The notes under the pieces were generated by a model. It did not search any database. It saw nothing but the letters and a program-made list of their open reading frames with translations, and had not been told where the DNA came from. From assembly GCF_019391655.1 (NCBI RefSeq), contig NZ_JAHXPQ010000005.1, forward strand, positions 1 to 64,000: 64,000 nt of DNA, given 5' to 3'. A program made the position numbers and the translations under genes. This DNA comes from Mucilaginibacter rivuli. GTDB lineage: Bacteria; Bacteroidota; Bacteroidia; Sphingobacteriales; Sphingobacteriaceae. This document shows positions 17,505 through 25,260 of the stretch, piece after piece (the stretch's first letter is position 1; each line of letters starts with the position of its first letter).

Positions 17505-19952
17505 ATGAAATTTACTAAAGCCATTGTTTGTATTGCCATCACTACTGTATTAATATGGGCCCTGCAAACCAAATTTGGCGATATCCCGCCTTTAGGTAAA
17601 TTTTTGAACCCGGCCACAGGCTTCTGGCAAAATGCCGAAAGCAAAAACGTCGCGGCCAAACTGACTGAAAAATTAACGGGCCTTAACGGCGATATCATCA
17701 TCCGTTACGATGAAAATATGATACCGCATATCTTCGCCCAAAACGATCACGATCTGTATTTTGCCCAGGGCTACGTTACCGCAAAGGACCGCCTTTGGCA
17801 AATGGATATCCAAACGCGGTCGGCAGCGGGCAGATTATCTGAAATTGTGGGCCCAAAAGCGCTTGATCTTGATCGCTACCACCGCCGCATGGGCCTTGGC
17901 TACGGTGCCGAGCAAACCCTTGCCGAATGCATGAAAGACCCTAAAGTGAAAGAAATGATATTGGCTTACAGCGATGGCATAAACGCCTACATCCATACGC
18001 TGCCTGTAAAGTATTACCCCATTGAGTTTAAACTACTGGATTATGCGCCCGAAGACTTTAAACCCATTAACTGCGCACTGATATTGAAACTGATGTCGGA
18101 AGTATTGGCCAGTAATTCCGATGATTTCGCGATGACCAATACGCTCAAATACTTTGGCCCTAAGGTTACCGCCGATTTATTTCCCGATCATCCTTTTAAA
18201 GATGACCCGATCATCCCCGTTGGCACCAAATGGGATTTTAATCCGCTAAAAATACCCACACCATCCAAAGGCTTTATCGATTATACTACCGATTCCTTAA
18301 GAACCAAAAAGCAGCCAGATGGTATTGGCAGCAATAATTGGGTTATAGCGGGCAGCAGATCGGCAAATGGCTACCCTATTTTAGCTAACGATCCGCATTT
18401 GGAGTTAAGTTATCCGTCCATCTGGTATCAATCGCAATTAAGCGCGCCCGGTGTAAATGTATATGGCGTATCCATCCCCGGCGCGCCAAATATCGTTATC
18501 GGTTATAACCAAAAAATTGGATGGGGCGTAACCAATGTAGATGCCGATGTGCTTGACTGGTACCAAATTCGTTTTAAAGATCTCAGCAAAAAAGAATACT
18601 GGTACAATAACAAATGGGTACCAACCACCCGCCGTACCGAAATTATAAAAGTGCGCGGCCAGCCCGACATGATGGATAGCGTAATTTACACGCACATTGG
18701 CCCGGTAGTTTATGCAAGCGGAAACAATAAACCAAAAATGAACGCGGCCAAAATAGTGCCCGTTGGCCATGCCTTACGCTGGATAGCGCATGACCGTTCG
18801 CTGGAGTTTAAAACATTATACATTTTAAACCGGGGCAAAAACTACGATGACTACCGCAAAGCCCTAACCTATTGGACGGCACCTGCCCAAAATTTTATTT
18901 TTGCCGATGTGGATAAAGATATAGCGATAAGCCCTACAGGTAAGTTCCCGCTAAAATACCCCGACCAGGGTAAGTTTACCCTTGATGGCAGCGACCCTGC
19001 CGATGCATGGCAAGGCTGGATACCTGCTGCTCAAAACCCACTGGCTAAAAATCCGGAGCAAGGCTTTTTAAGTTCGGCCAACCAATCATCAACCGATGCT
19101 ACTTACCCATATTACATTAACTGGCGCTTTGATAGCTATACCCGGGGCAAACGCATTAACGACCGCCTGCGCACTATGCATAACGCCACTGTTGATAGTA
19201 TGCGCGTATTGCAAAATGATAACTACAGCATCTTCGCACAGGATATTTTACCCACCCTGCTGGCCGACCTTGACCCATCAAAAATGAACGGCCGTGAAAA
19301 AGAATATTACGCCCTTATAAGCAAATGGAATAAACAATTTGATGCTGATTCTGAAGGTGCCACATTTTTTGATACCTGGTGGGTTAACTTATATTATGCC
19401 ATCTGGCAAGATGATTTTTCGGTAAATAAAAACCTCAATATCCAACTCAAGTGGCCCAATCGTTACCGTACTGTACAATTACTCACCACTCAAAAAACAT
19501 CTCGCTGGTATCGCGATAGAACCAACCAACTTAACACCCGCCAAAACCTCGTTGTCAAAACATTCACTGCTACTATTGATAGTTTAGTAAAGCATCATGG
19601 CCCCTTGGGTAAAGCCTGGCAATGGTCAACAGTAAAAGGCTCATATATTGGTCATTTGGGTAAAGTACCCGGCTTTGGTTCGGGCACATTTACTTCCGGC
19701 GGTACATCGGGCGTTGTAAATGCGCTGAGTGATACCCATGGCCCATCATGGCGCATGGTGGTACAATTAGGGCCGGTAGTTAAAGGCTATGGCATCTTCC
19801 CCGGTGGCGAATCGGGTAATCCGGGCAGTTATTTTTACGATAACTTTTTCGACACATGGAAAAATGGACAGTTAAAGGAGTTACTGTTTTTAAACACCAG
19901 CACCGATAACGCGCAACACATCAAATCAACCATCACACTAACTAATAAATAA
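17505..19952 (+). CDS. Penicillin acylase family (Ntn-hydrolase) protein
   Basis: An 815-residue N-terminal-nucleophile amidohydrolase. Residues 1-20 (MKFTKAIVCIAITTVLIWAL) are a signal or membrane anchor, so it acts in the periplasm. The alpha-chain part contains DLYFAQGYVTAKDRLWQMD; the self-cleavage site precedes Ser276 in GIGSNNWVIAG, which becomes the free N-terminal nucleophile of the beta chain. Members deacylate beta-lactams, acyl-homoserine lactones or other amides; the natural substrate is unknown. The start was chosen at ATG 17505 because of the signal sequence and promoter. The next gene begins one base after its stop. Confidence 0.9.
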   Translation: MKFTKAIVCIAITTVLIWALQTKFGDIPPLGKFLNPATGFWQNAESKNVAAKLTEKLTGLNGDIIIRYDENMIPHIFAQNDHDLYFAQGYVTAKDRLWQMDIQTRSAAGRLSEIVGPKALDLDRYHRRMGLGYGAEQTLAECMKDPKVKEMILAYSDGINAYIHTLPVKYYPIEFKLLDYAPEDFKPINCALILKLMSEVLASNSDDFAMTNTLKYFGPKVTADLFPDHPFKDDPIIPVGTKWDFNPLKIPTPSKGFIDYTTDSLRTKKQPDGIGSNNWVIAGSRSANGYPILANDPHLELSYPSIWYQSQLSAPGVNVYGVSIPGAPNIVIGYNQKIGWGVTNVDADVLDWYQIRFKDLSKKEYWYNNKWVPTTRRTEIIKVRGQPDMMDSVIYTHIGPVVYASGNNKPKMNAAKIVPVGHALRWIAHDRSLEFKTLYILNRGKNYDDYRKALTYWTAPAQNFIFADVDKDIAISPTGKFPLKYPDQGKFTLDGSDPADAWQGWIPAAQNPLAKNPEQGFLSSANQSSTDATYPYYINWRFDSYTRGKRINDRLRTMHNATVDSMRVLQNDNYSIFAQDILPTLLADLDPSKMNGREKEYYALISKWNKQFDADSEGATFFDTWWVNLYYAIWQDDFSVNKNLNIQLKWPNRYRTVQLLTTQKTSRWYRDRTNQLNTRQNLVVKTFTATIDSLVKHHGPLGKAWQWSTVKGSYIGHLGKVPGFGSGTFTSGGTSGVVNALSDTHGPSWRMVVQLGPVVKGYGIFPGGESGNPGSYFYDNFFDTWKNGQLKELLFLNTSTDNAQHIKSTITLTNK

Positions 19953-19953
19953 C

Positions 19954-20289
19954 ATGCTATTTTTCATTATACTTATTTTAACCCTAATAGCCAGTTGTGT
20001 GTTGCCCTGGTGGGCCATTGTTATCATTTCATTCCTGTCGGCATTTTTTATTGCCAAAACATCGCGGCATGCATTTTGGTCGGGCTCCTTTGCCATTTTT
20101 ATCGCGTGGATAATTATGGCCCTGTTTAAAAGCGTACCCAATAACTACATCCTCGCCAAGCGCGTTGCCGATCTGTTCCACTTACCGCATTGGATACTGT
20201 TACTTATAGTTACGGCCATCATTGGTGGTTTGGTGGCGGGCATGTCGGCCTTGTCGGGATATTATTTAAAAAAGGCTTTTAGTAAATAG
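19954..20289 (+). CDS. Small integral membrane protein
   Basis: A 111-residue protein with four predicted membrane segments (about 1-22, 24-42, 45-63 and 78-105) and short charged loops. It begins one base after the stop of the penicillin acylase gene, so the two are probably cotranscribed. I do not recognise the family; the pattern recalls small four-helix inner-membrane proteins without known function. Confidence 0.7.
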   Translation: MLFFIILILTLIASCVLPWWAIVIISFLSAFFIAKTSRHAFWSGSFAIFIAWIIMALFKSVPNNYILAKRVADLFHLPHWILLLIVTAIIGGLVAGMSALSGYYLKKAFSK

Positions 20290-20311
20290 CTCGCCGTATT
20301 GCCTAACTGTT

Positions 20312-20319
20312 TACCTTTG
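20312..20319 (+). promoter_or_regulatory. -7 element directly before the LuxE-like gene
   Basis: TACCTTTG matches TAnnTTTG and ends 5 bases before the ATG at 20325, so the transcript may begin at or next to the start codon. No -33 element is evident. Confidence 0.5.
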
Positions 20320-20324
20320 CGGCG

Positions 20325-21311
20325 ATGAATACTCCCGGCAAACAATCTGTATTTTCCATCAATAGTGATGAGCAATTTAATGCTATCGCTTTGCAGGTAT
20401 TTCGTCAGCAGGCAAAACACTGCGCTGTTTATCGCGATTTTTTAAAAGGTTTAAAAACCGATATTGACGCGATAATCAACGTTACCCAGATTCCTTTTTT
20501 GCCCATCGAGTTTTTTAAAAGCCATCCGGTATTAAGTTCGGAGGCGCCGGTTGACCTTACCTTTACCAGCAGTGGTACCACGGGCATGATAACCAGCAGC
20601 CACCGCGTAACCGATATAAGCTGGTATGTAGATAGTTTTCGCAAAGCTTTTGAGTTGTTTTACGGCGATATTAAAAACTATACCGTTTTAGCACTGCTAC
20701 CCGCTTATTTGGAGCGCGCGGGCTCATCATTGGTGTACATGGCCGACGATCTAATTAAACAATCACACGACGCGGATAGCGGGTTTTACTTGTACAATCA
20801 CGAAGAATTATATCGCCAGCTCATCAAGCAGCAACTCACTAAAAAACCAACCTTACTTATTGGCGTAACCTTTGCCCTGCTCGATTTTGTGGAGCAATAC
20901 CAATTCATCTTTCCCGAATTGATCGTGATGGAAACCGGGGGGATGAAAGGCCGCCGCAAAGAAATGATACGCGAAGAATTGCACAATACCCTTTGTGCCG
21001 GTTTTGGTGTAGATAAGATACACTCCGAATACGGTATGACGGAATTACTCTCGCAAGCATACTCAAAAGGTGATGGCATTTTTGAGTGCCCACCCTGGAT
21101 GAAGATCATCACCCGCGATACCAACGATCCCATAACCCCGCTAACCAATGGCCAAACCGGCGGCATCAACATTATCGATCTGGCTAATATCAACTCCTGC
21201 TCCTTCCTTGCCACGCAAGATCTGGGACGCGTTCAACCCAATGGCTCATTTGAGATTTTGGGGCGCTTTGATAATTCAGATATCCGTGGCTGCAACCTGT
21301 TAATTGGTTAA
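20325..21311 (+). CDS. LuxE/acyl-protein synthetase-like adenylating enzyme
   Basis: A 328-residue protein of the ANL adenylate-forming superfamily, LuxE-like subgroup. The phosphate-binding loop TSSGTTG is at 81-87, the core has SEYGMTELLSQAY and the C-terminal part GRFDNSDIRGCNL. LuxE activates fatty acids and passes them to a partner, but there are no luxC/luxD genes here. In Bacteroidota such stand-alone genes are common and of unclear role. No signal peptide; cytoplasmic. It is flanked by a membrane protein and a PH/SHOCT protein on the same strand. Confidence 0.8.
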   Translation: MNTPGKQSVFSINSDEQFNAIALQVFRQQAKHCAVYRDFLKGLKTDIDAIINVTQIPFLPIEFFKSHPVLSSEAPVDLTFTSSGTTGMITSSHRVTDISWYVDSFRKAFELFYGDIKNYTVLALLPAYLERAGSSLVYMADDLIKQSHDADSGFYLYNHEELYRQLIKQQLTKKPTLLIGVTFALLDFVEQYQFIFPELIVMETGGMKGRRKEMIREELHNTLCAGFGVDKIHSEYGMTELLSQAYSKGDGIFECPPWMKIITRDTNDPITPLTNGQTGGINIIDLANINSCSFLATQDLGRVQPNGSFEILGRFDNSDIRGCNLLIG

Positions 21312-21340
21312 ATAACAACCTTGTTTATCGGGATTATTAT

Positions 21341-21348
21341 TATTTTTG
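21341..21348 (+). promoter_or_regulatory. -7 promoter element of the PH/SHOCT gene
   Basis: TATTTTTG, 24 bases before the ATG; a TTG at 21321-21323 lies upstream with a 17-base spacer, a little short for this promoter class. Confidence 0.5.
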
Positions 21349-21371
21349 CCACAACACAAAGCATCTAAAAA

Positions 21372-22031
21372 ATGATCGAGAAATTTTTGAACGACCAGCA
21401 GGACCCTAAAGCGATAGAAAAAGTTTACGCCCGTTTGGTTGACCTTATAACCACAGGTGAAGAAATTTTATATATAGCAGCGCAAAAAAAACCGGTAGTA
21501 AACATTCTGCCCGATTGCATTGCACTTACCAACAAGCGTATCCTGTTTTTCACCCCGGCAAACCTTGGCTTGTCCATGAAATTTGTTGATTTTGTTTGGA
21601 AAGACATTATTGACGTACAAATAAAAGAAGAGATATTTGGGGCTGTATTCAGCTGCAAAACCACCAATGGTGCCGAAATGGGTGTTGATTACCTGCCCAA
21701 AGTACAGGCCCGTAAGCTATACCAGATAGCCCAGGAACGTAAAGAAGAAGAGCGCGAAGCACGCCGCCTGCGCGATCTGGAACAAAAACGTGCCGAGTCG
21801 GGCGCGGTACAATTTGATACACCGGGTGTACATACCGCTTACCAGCCAGTAGTAAACACACCAGAGCCGGTGCATGTGCCTGAACCTATAGCAGCAAAGC
21901 CTGAAGTAGTTGAAGAAAAAGCTGATCCGCTTACAGAAAAATTGAAAAAATTAAAAACCCTGTTCGATCACGGTTTGATATCGCAGGAAGAATACAATCA
22001 GAAAAAGCTGGATTTGTTAAGCGACTTTTAA
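21372..22031 (+). CDS. PH-like domain protein with C-terminal SHOCT domain
   Basis: A 219-residue soluble protein. Residues about 10-115 look like a bacterial PH-type domain (GEEILYIAAQKKP, ALTNKRILFFTP, VWKDIIDVQI). A charged Arg/Glu linker and a Pro/Val-rich stretch follow, and the last 35 residues (LTEKLKKLKTLFDHGLISQE and on) form a SHOCT domain, a short oligomerisation or membrane-linked module. The role is not known. Its last 4 bases overlap the end of the convergent RES toxin gene. Confidence 0.75.
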   Translation: MIEKFLNDQQDPKAIEKVYARLVDLITTGEEILYIAAQKKPVVNILPDCIALTNKRILFFTPANLGLSMKFVDFVWKDIIDVQIKEEIFGAVFSCKTTNGAEMGVDYLPKVQARKLYQIAQERKEEEREARRLRDLEQKRAESGAVQFDTPGVHTAYQPVVNTPEPVHVPEPIAAKPEVVEEKADPLTEKLKKLKTLFDHGLISQEEYNQKKLDLLSDF

Positions 22032-22480
22032 TTCAACAAACGGCTATCAAAGCTGAAGGGATCGACCTGGATAACTTTTAGCTTTGATGCCATTGCATGC
22101 GCGGGGTTAGCTAAATAATTAAACTCTTCTTTTATAATTGACGATGGCACCTTCAAAAGCAATTTGCTGCTTTCGCGAAGAAATTTATCGCCTATTTGTT
22201 TAACCTTGTTAGCAGCTGGCAAACCTTGCCAGTTTTTCGGTAATATCCTTTCATCTACGGTATCAATATCATCCGGCGCTTCAATAGTTACCATACAATA
22301 ATCGTCTGGGATAATTGAGGGCTGCAGGTGTACCAAAATTTCCAACACCGCCAATGAGCGGCTTGATGCCAGGTAGAGCATCGCGTTACCTTTGTTATTC
22401 CATCGTCCGCCATAGGTTTTGGCCCCTATGCCGCTCAAATCACGGGCGTATATCTTTCGCGTTAAGCGGTACAGTATCAT
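22028..22480 (-). CDS. RES-domain toxin (NAD+ phosphorylase family)
   Basis: A 150-residue RES-domain protein. The N-terminal Arg of LYRLTR, Arg26 in YGGRWN, Tyr in MLYLASS and Glu47 in SLAVLEIL match conserved active-site positions of RES toxins, which deplete NAD+ by phosphorolysis (known for MbcT of Mycobacterium tuberculosis). It follows its antitoxin with a TGATG stop/start overlap, the classical order antitoxin then toxin. A complete, apparently intact toxin. It converges on the PH/SHOCT gene with a 4-base overlap. Confidence 0.9.
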   Translation of the reverse strand: MILYRLTRKIYARDLSGIGAKTYGGRWNNKGNAMLYLASSRSLAVLEILVHLQPSIIPDDYCMVTIEAPDDIDTVDERILPKNWQGLPAANKVKQIGDKFLRESSKLLLKVPSSIIKEEFNYLANPAHAMASKLKVIQVDPFSFDSRLLN

Positions 22481-22968
22481 CAGGCAAAAATACCGTGCTC
22501 AATACGGCCCAACTCATTAAGCACCATATCAAAACCAAAAGAAGTATCTAATAAAGATAGTGGTGTATCGCCTTTAAATATCAGGCTCGGGCTACGCATC
22601 CATATTTTAAATTTATCTATCGAACCAAATACTTCTTCGCCCCTATCGTAAAGGCGGGCCAACTCAATAGCCTTTTCTGAGTATTCAGGGCGTACCACAT
22701 CATTATCATCATAACGTTGAAATGTACGCTCGGTAATGTGCATAATATCGGCAAACTCCTGTAAGGTAAGCGATATCCTTTTAGCCATTGCCAACAACAC
22801 GCGCTTGGTTAAACCCTGCCGGGTAAGTTTTAAAATATCCCAATCATTGGCAGATGCTGCGCCACCAAGCATACCGATAAAAGAACTACCGCCATGCCCT
22901 GAAGTAACATAGGCTACCATGGGTTCGGCCACGATATTTGATTTGGATTTCTTTTCCTTATACGACAT
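22480..22968 (-). CDS. Xre/MbcA/ParS-type antitoxin
   Basis: A 162-residue antitoxin of the RES-Xre class. The middle has a helix-turn-helix-like region (ISLTLQEFADIMHITERTFQ), and the C-terminal DUF2384 (MbcA/ParS toxin-binding) part covers AIELARLYDRGEEVFGSIDK to the end. It binds and blocks the RES toxin encoded directly downstream and usually represses its own promoter. An inverted repeat, ATACGACA / TGTCGTAT, surrounds its start codon region (22960-22998) and is a likely operator. Confidence 0.88.
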   Translation of the reverse strand: MSYKEKKSKSNIVAEPMVAYVTSGHGGSSFIGMLGGAASANDWDILKLTRQGLTKRVLLAMAKRISLTLQEFADIMHITERTFQRYDDNDVVRPEYSEKAIELARLYDRGEEVFGSIDKFKIWMRSPSLIFKGDTPLSLLDTSFGFDMVLNELGRIEHGIFA

Positions 22969-22998
22969 AATAACAAATTTAATTACATTTTGTCGTAT
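22960..22998. promoter_or_regulatory. Candidate operator of the RES-Xre module
   Basis: Perfect 8-base arms ATACGACA (22960-22967) and TGTCGTAT (22991-22998), 31 bases apart from start to start, about three helical turns. One arm contains the antitoxin start codon, the other the presumed promoter. Confidence 0.55.
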
Positions 22999-23006
22999 TT
23001 CAAAAT

Positions 23007-24290
23007 CTATTCCAAAATTATCAAATAATAATTCTTCTTCCCTTTTTGTGCTACCAAGAATTTGTTATTGATAAGATTACTTGCATTAAAGACCTCTGTA
23101 TCAGCTACTATTTTTACCCGATTGATAGAAACGCCGCCACCCTGAATGGTTTTTTTAGCTTCACCTTTTGATGGGAACACTGTTGTTTTTACTGCCAATA
23201 AATCAAGCACACCAATACCGCCTGTTAATTCGGCCAGGCTTACAGTGTAATTGGGTACACCACTAAACAAGCTGATAACTTCGGCATCATTCAACTCGTT
23301 CAAAAACTCTATGCCCGTGCTACCAAACAAAAACTCCGATGACTTAATGGCCTTTTCATATTCAGCCTCGCCATGCACGCGTACCGTAATATCTTTTGCC
23401 AAAGCTTTTTGCAGTACTCGTAAATGCGGCGCGGTATTGTGTTCCGCTTCTAAAGCTTCAATGGTTTCTTTATCAAACAAGGTAAATATACGTATATAGC
23501 TTTTCGCATCGTCATCACTCGCGTTCAGCCAAAACTGGTAGAACTGGTATGGCGATGTTTTAGCTGGGTCAAGCCAAATGTTGCCGCCTTCGGTTTTGCC
23601 GAATTTGCTCCCGTCTGATTTTTTGATCAGCTGCGTTGTTAAAGCATAAGCCTCACCCGCATCCTTACGGCGGATAAACTCGGTGCCGGTAACTATATTA
23701 CCCCATTGGTCGCTGCCGCCCATTTGGAGTATACAATTCTCGTGTTTCCACAGGTAGTAAAAATCATAACCTTGTACAAGCTGGTAGCTAAACTCGGTAA
23801 AGCTCATACCGGTATCGCCGCTGATGCGGTTTTTAACCGAATCTTTGGCCATCATATAATTAACGGTAATGTGTTTACCTACATCGCGTATAAAATCAAG
23901 GAAGGTAAAATCCTTAAACCAATCGTAATTGTTCACCATTTTGGCGCTGTTGGCACCGCATTCAAAATCGAGGAATTTTTCTAACTGGCCCTTTATCCCG
24001 TTAAGGTTATGTTGTAAAGCATCTTCGGATAGCAGGTTCCGCTCAGCCGATTTGCCCGACGGGTCGCCAACCATACCGGTAGCGCCACCAACCAAAGCAT
24101 AAGGCTTATGGCCTGCACGCTGAAAATGGATGAGCGTCATGATCTGGGCCAGGCTGCCTACGTGCAACGAATCCGCCGTTGGATCAAAACCAATATAGCC
24201 TGATGCCATACCTTTATTTAGCAGGTCTTCAGTTCCGGGCATAATATCATGCAACATGCCTCTCCAGCGTAACTCTTCAACAAAATTCAT
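23007..24290 (-). CDS. tyrS: Tyrosyl-tRNA synthetase
   Basis: Class I aminoacyl-tRNA synthetase, 427 residues, that charges tRNA-Tyr. The HIGH-like motif is HVGS in [14 protein letters not shown]; the KMSKS-like loop is KFGKT in [14 protein letters not shown]. The tyrosine pocket QGYDFYYLW and MGGSDQWGN are typical of bacterial TyrS, and the C-terminal S4-like RNA-binding domain ([20 protein letters not shown] onward) is complete. Single gene, divergent from the AcpH-like gene. Confidence 0.98.
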   Translation of the reverse strand: MNFVEELRWRGMLHDIMPGTEDLLNKGMASGYIGFDPTADSLHVGSLAQIMTLIHFQRAGHKPYALVGGATGMVGDPSGKSAERNLLSEDALQHNLNGIKGQLEKFLDFECGANSAKMVNNYDWFKDFTFLDFIRDVGKHITVNYMMAKDSVKNRISGDTGMSFTEFSYQLVQGYDFYYLWKHENCILQMGGSDQWGNIVTGTEFIRRKDAGEAYALTTQLIKKSDGSKFGKTEGGNIWLDPAKTSPYQFYQFWLNASDDDAKSYIRIFTLFDKETIEALEAEHNTAPHLRVLQKALAKDITVRVHGEAEYEKAIKSSEFLFGSTGIEFLNELNDAEVISLFSGVPNYTVSLAELTGGIGVLDLLAVKTTVFPSKGEAKKTIQGGGVSINRVKIVADTEVFNASNLINNKFLVAQKGKKNYYLIILE

Positions 24291-24417
24291 ATCTCAATAT
24301 TTATAAAGGCGCAAATATAGAACAATCGAACAAAAACAGGTGCCGTAACATTTCTTCATCTGTAATTCATAAAATATTCGTATCTTACCTGAAACCCTTA
24401 TCAACAGGGAGGCTGCT

Positions 24418-25086
24418 ATGAATTTCTTATCGCATTTTTATTTCGACAGGCACAATACTGATTCTTATCACGTTACCGGAACCGTATTGCCCGACCTGCT
24501 CAAAAATGCCGATAAAACCTGCAACATCCATCCCGAAAGGTTTGACCGCCATGAGCATCCTTTTGTCGATTCGATATTAGATGGCTGGAAACGCCATTTG
24601 GAGGTTGACCGTTATTTTCACAACTCCGGTTTTTTCAAACATCATTCTCATGAGTTAAAAAAAGCGTTAAAACCCGCCACCGAGGGATCGCCGGTAAAAC
24701 CTTTCTTTTTGGGACATATCGCGCTGGAACTTATTTTGGACAACCTCCTCATTACCACAAATAAAATAAGTGTTGATACTTTTTACAACCATCTTCAACA
24801 CACCAAGCAAGAGCACCTGCATAGTTTTTTAACTTATTGCAGATTTTCGGATCCTGCTGTTTTTTTTAAATTTTTTACTGATTTTCAAAAGCACCGCTAC
24901 CTTACAACATATGCCGATGTTACACAGGTTGCCTATGCCCTGAAACGGATATGTATGCGGGTATGGAGCAACCCATTTACCCTTACGCAGGAAGCTATGC
25001 TAACTGATGTGGTATTAAACTATCGCGTACTATTAATGCCCGAGTTTATGAGCATTTTTAATGATATAGAGAGCCACCTGAATTAA
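24418..25086 (+). CDS. AcpH-like acyl carrier protein phosphodiesterase
   Basis: A 222-residue DUF479 family protein. The start MNFLSHFYFDRHNTD and GTVLPDLLK correspond to the conserved MNFLAH and G-x-x-x-D region of AcpH, and HLEVDRYFH holds the HxxxDxxFH signature. AcpH removes the phosphopantetheine arm from acyl carrier protein. Divergence within the family is large, so the exact reaction is less certain than the family. Single gene between tyrS and rpsA. Confidence 0.75.
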   Translation: MNFLSHFYFDRHNTDSYHVTGTVLPDLLKNADKTCNIHPERFDRHEHPFVDSILDGWKRHLEVDRYFHNSGFFKHHSHELKKALKPATEGSPVKPFFLGHIALELILDNLLITTNKISVDTFYNHLQHTKQEHLHSFLTYCRFSDPAVFFKFFTDFQKHRYLTTYADVTQVAYALKRICMRVWSNPFTLTQEAMLTDVVLNYRVLLMPEFMSIFNDIESHLN

Positions 25087-25213
25087 GTCAGTAATATCTT
25101 TTTGTTAATTCAATTACATTAAGCCTGCCTTTAAGTATATATTTTCCGAAAAAACCCTTATAAATCAGGTAATAAACATTCAATTTTATTTTTATCTGTC
25201 AAAAATATATCCG

Positions 25214-25240
25214 TACCTTTGCAGTCCCAATTAGATTGGG
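25214..25240 (+). promoter_or_regulatory. rpsA promoter -7 element and leader hairpin
   Basis: TACCTTTG (25214-25221) is a textbook -7 element. The transcript should begin near 25227, exactly at a perfect hairpin, CCCAAT-TAG-ATTGGG (25226-25240), which is followed by AAAAGGAG, a Shine-Dalgarno-like sequence unusual for this phylum. This rules out translation from TTG 25219. Confidence 0.65.
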
Positions 25241-25260
25241 AAAAGGAGATAAATTATTTA

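Noticed and set aside
17375..17701. Minus-strand frame of 108 codons over the penicillin acylase start.
   Set aside because: It overlaps a well-supported coding region and promoter; no family resemblance.
25219..25260. Longer N-terminus of S1 starting at TTG 25219.
   Set aside because: The TTG is part of the -7 promoter element, so it is not in the mRNA.
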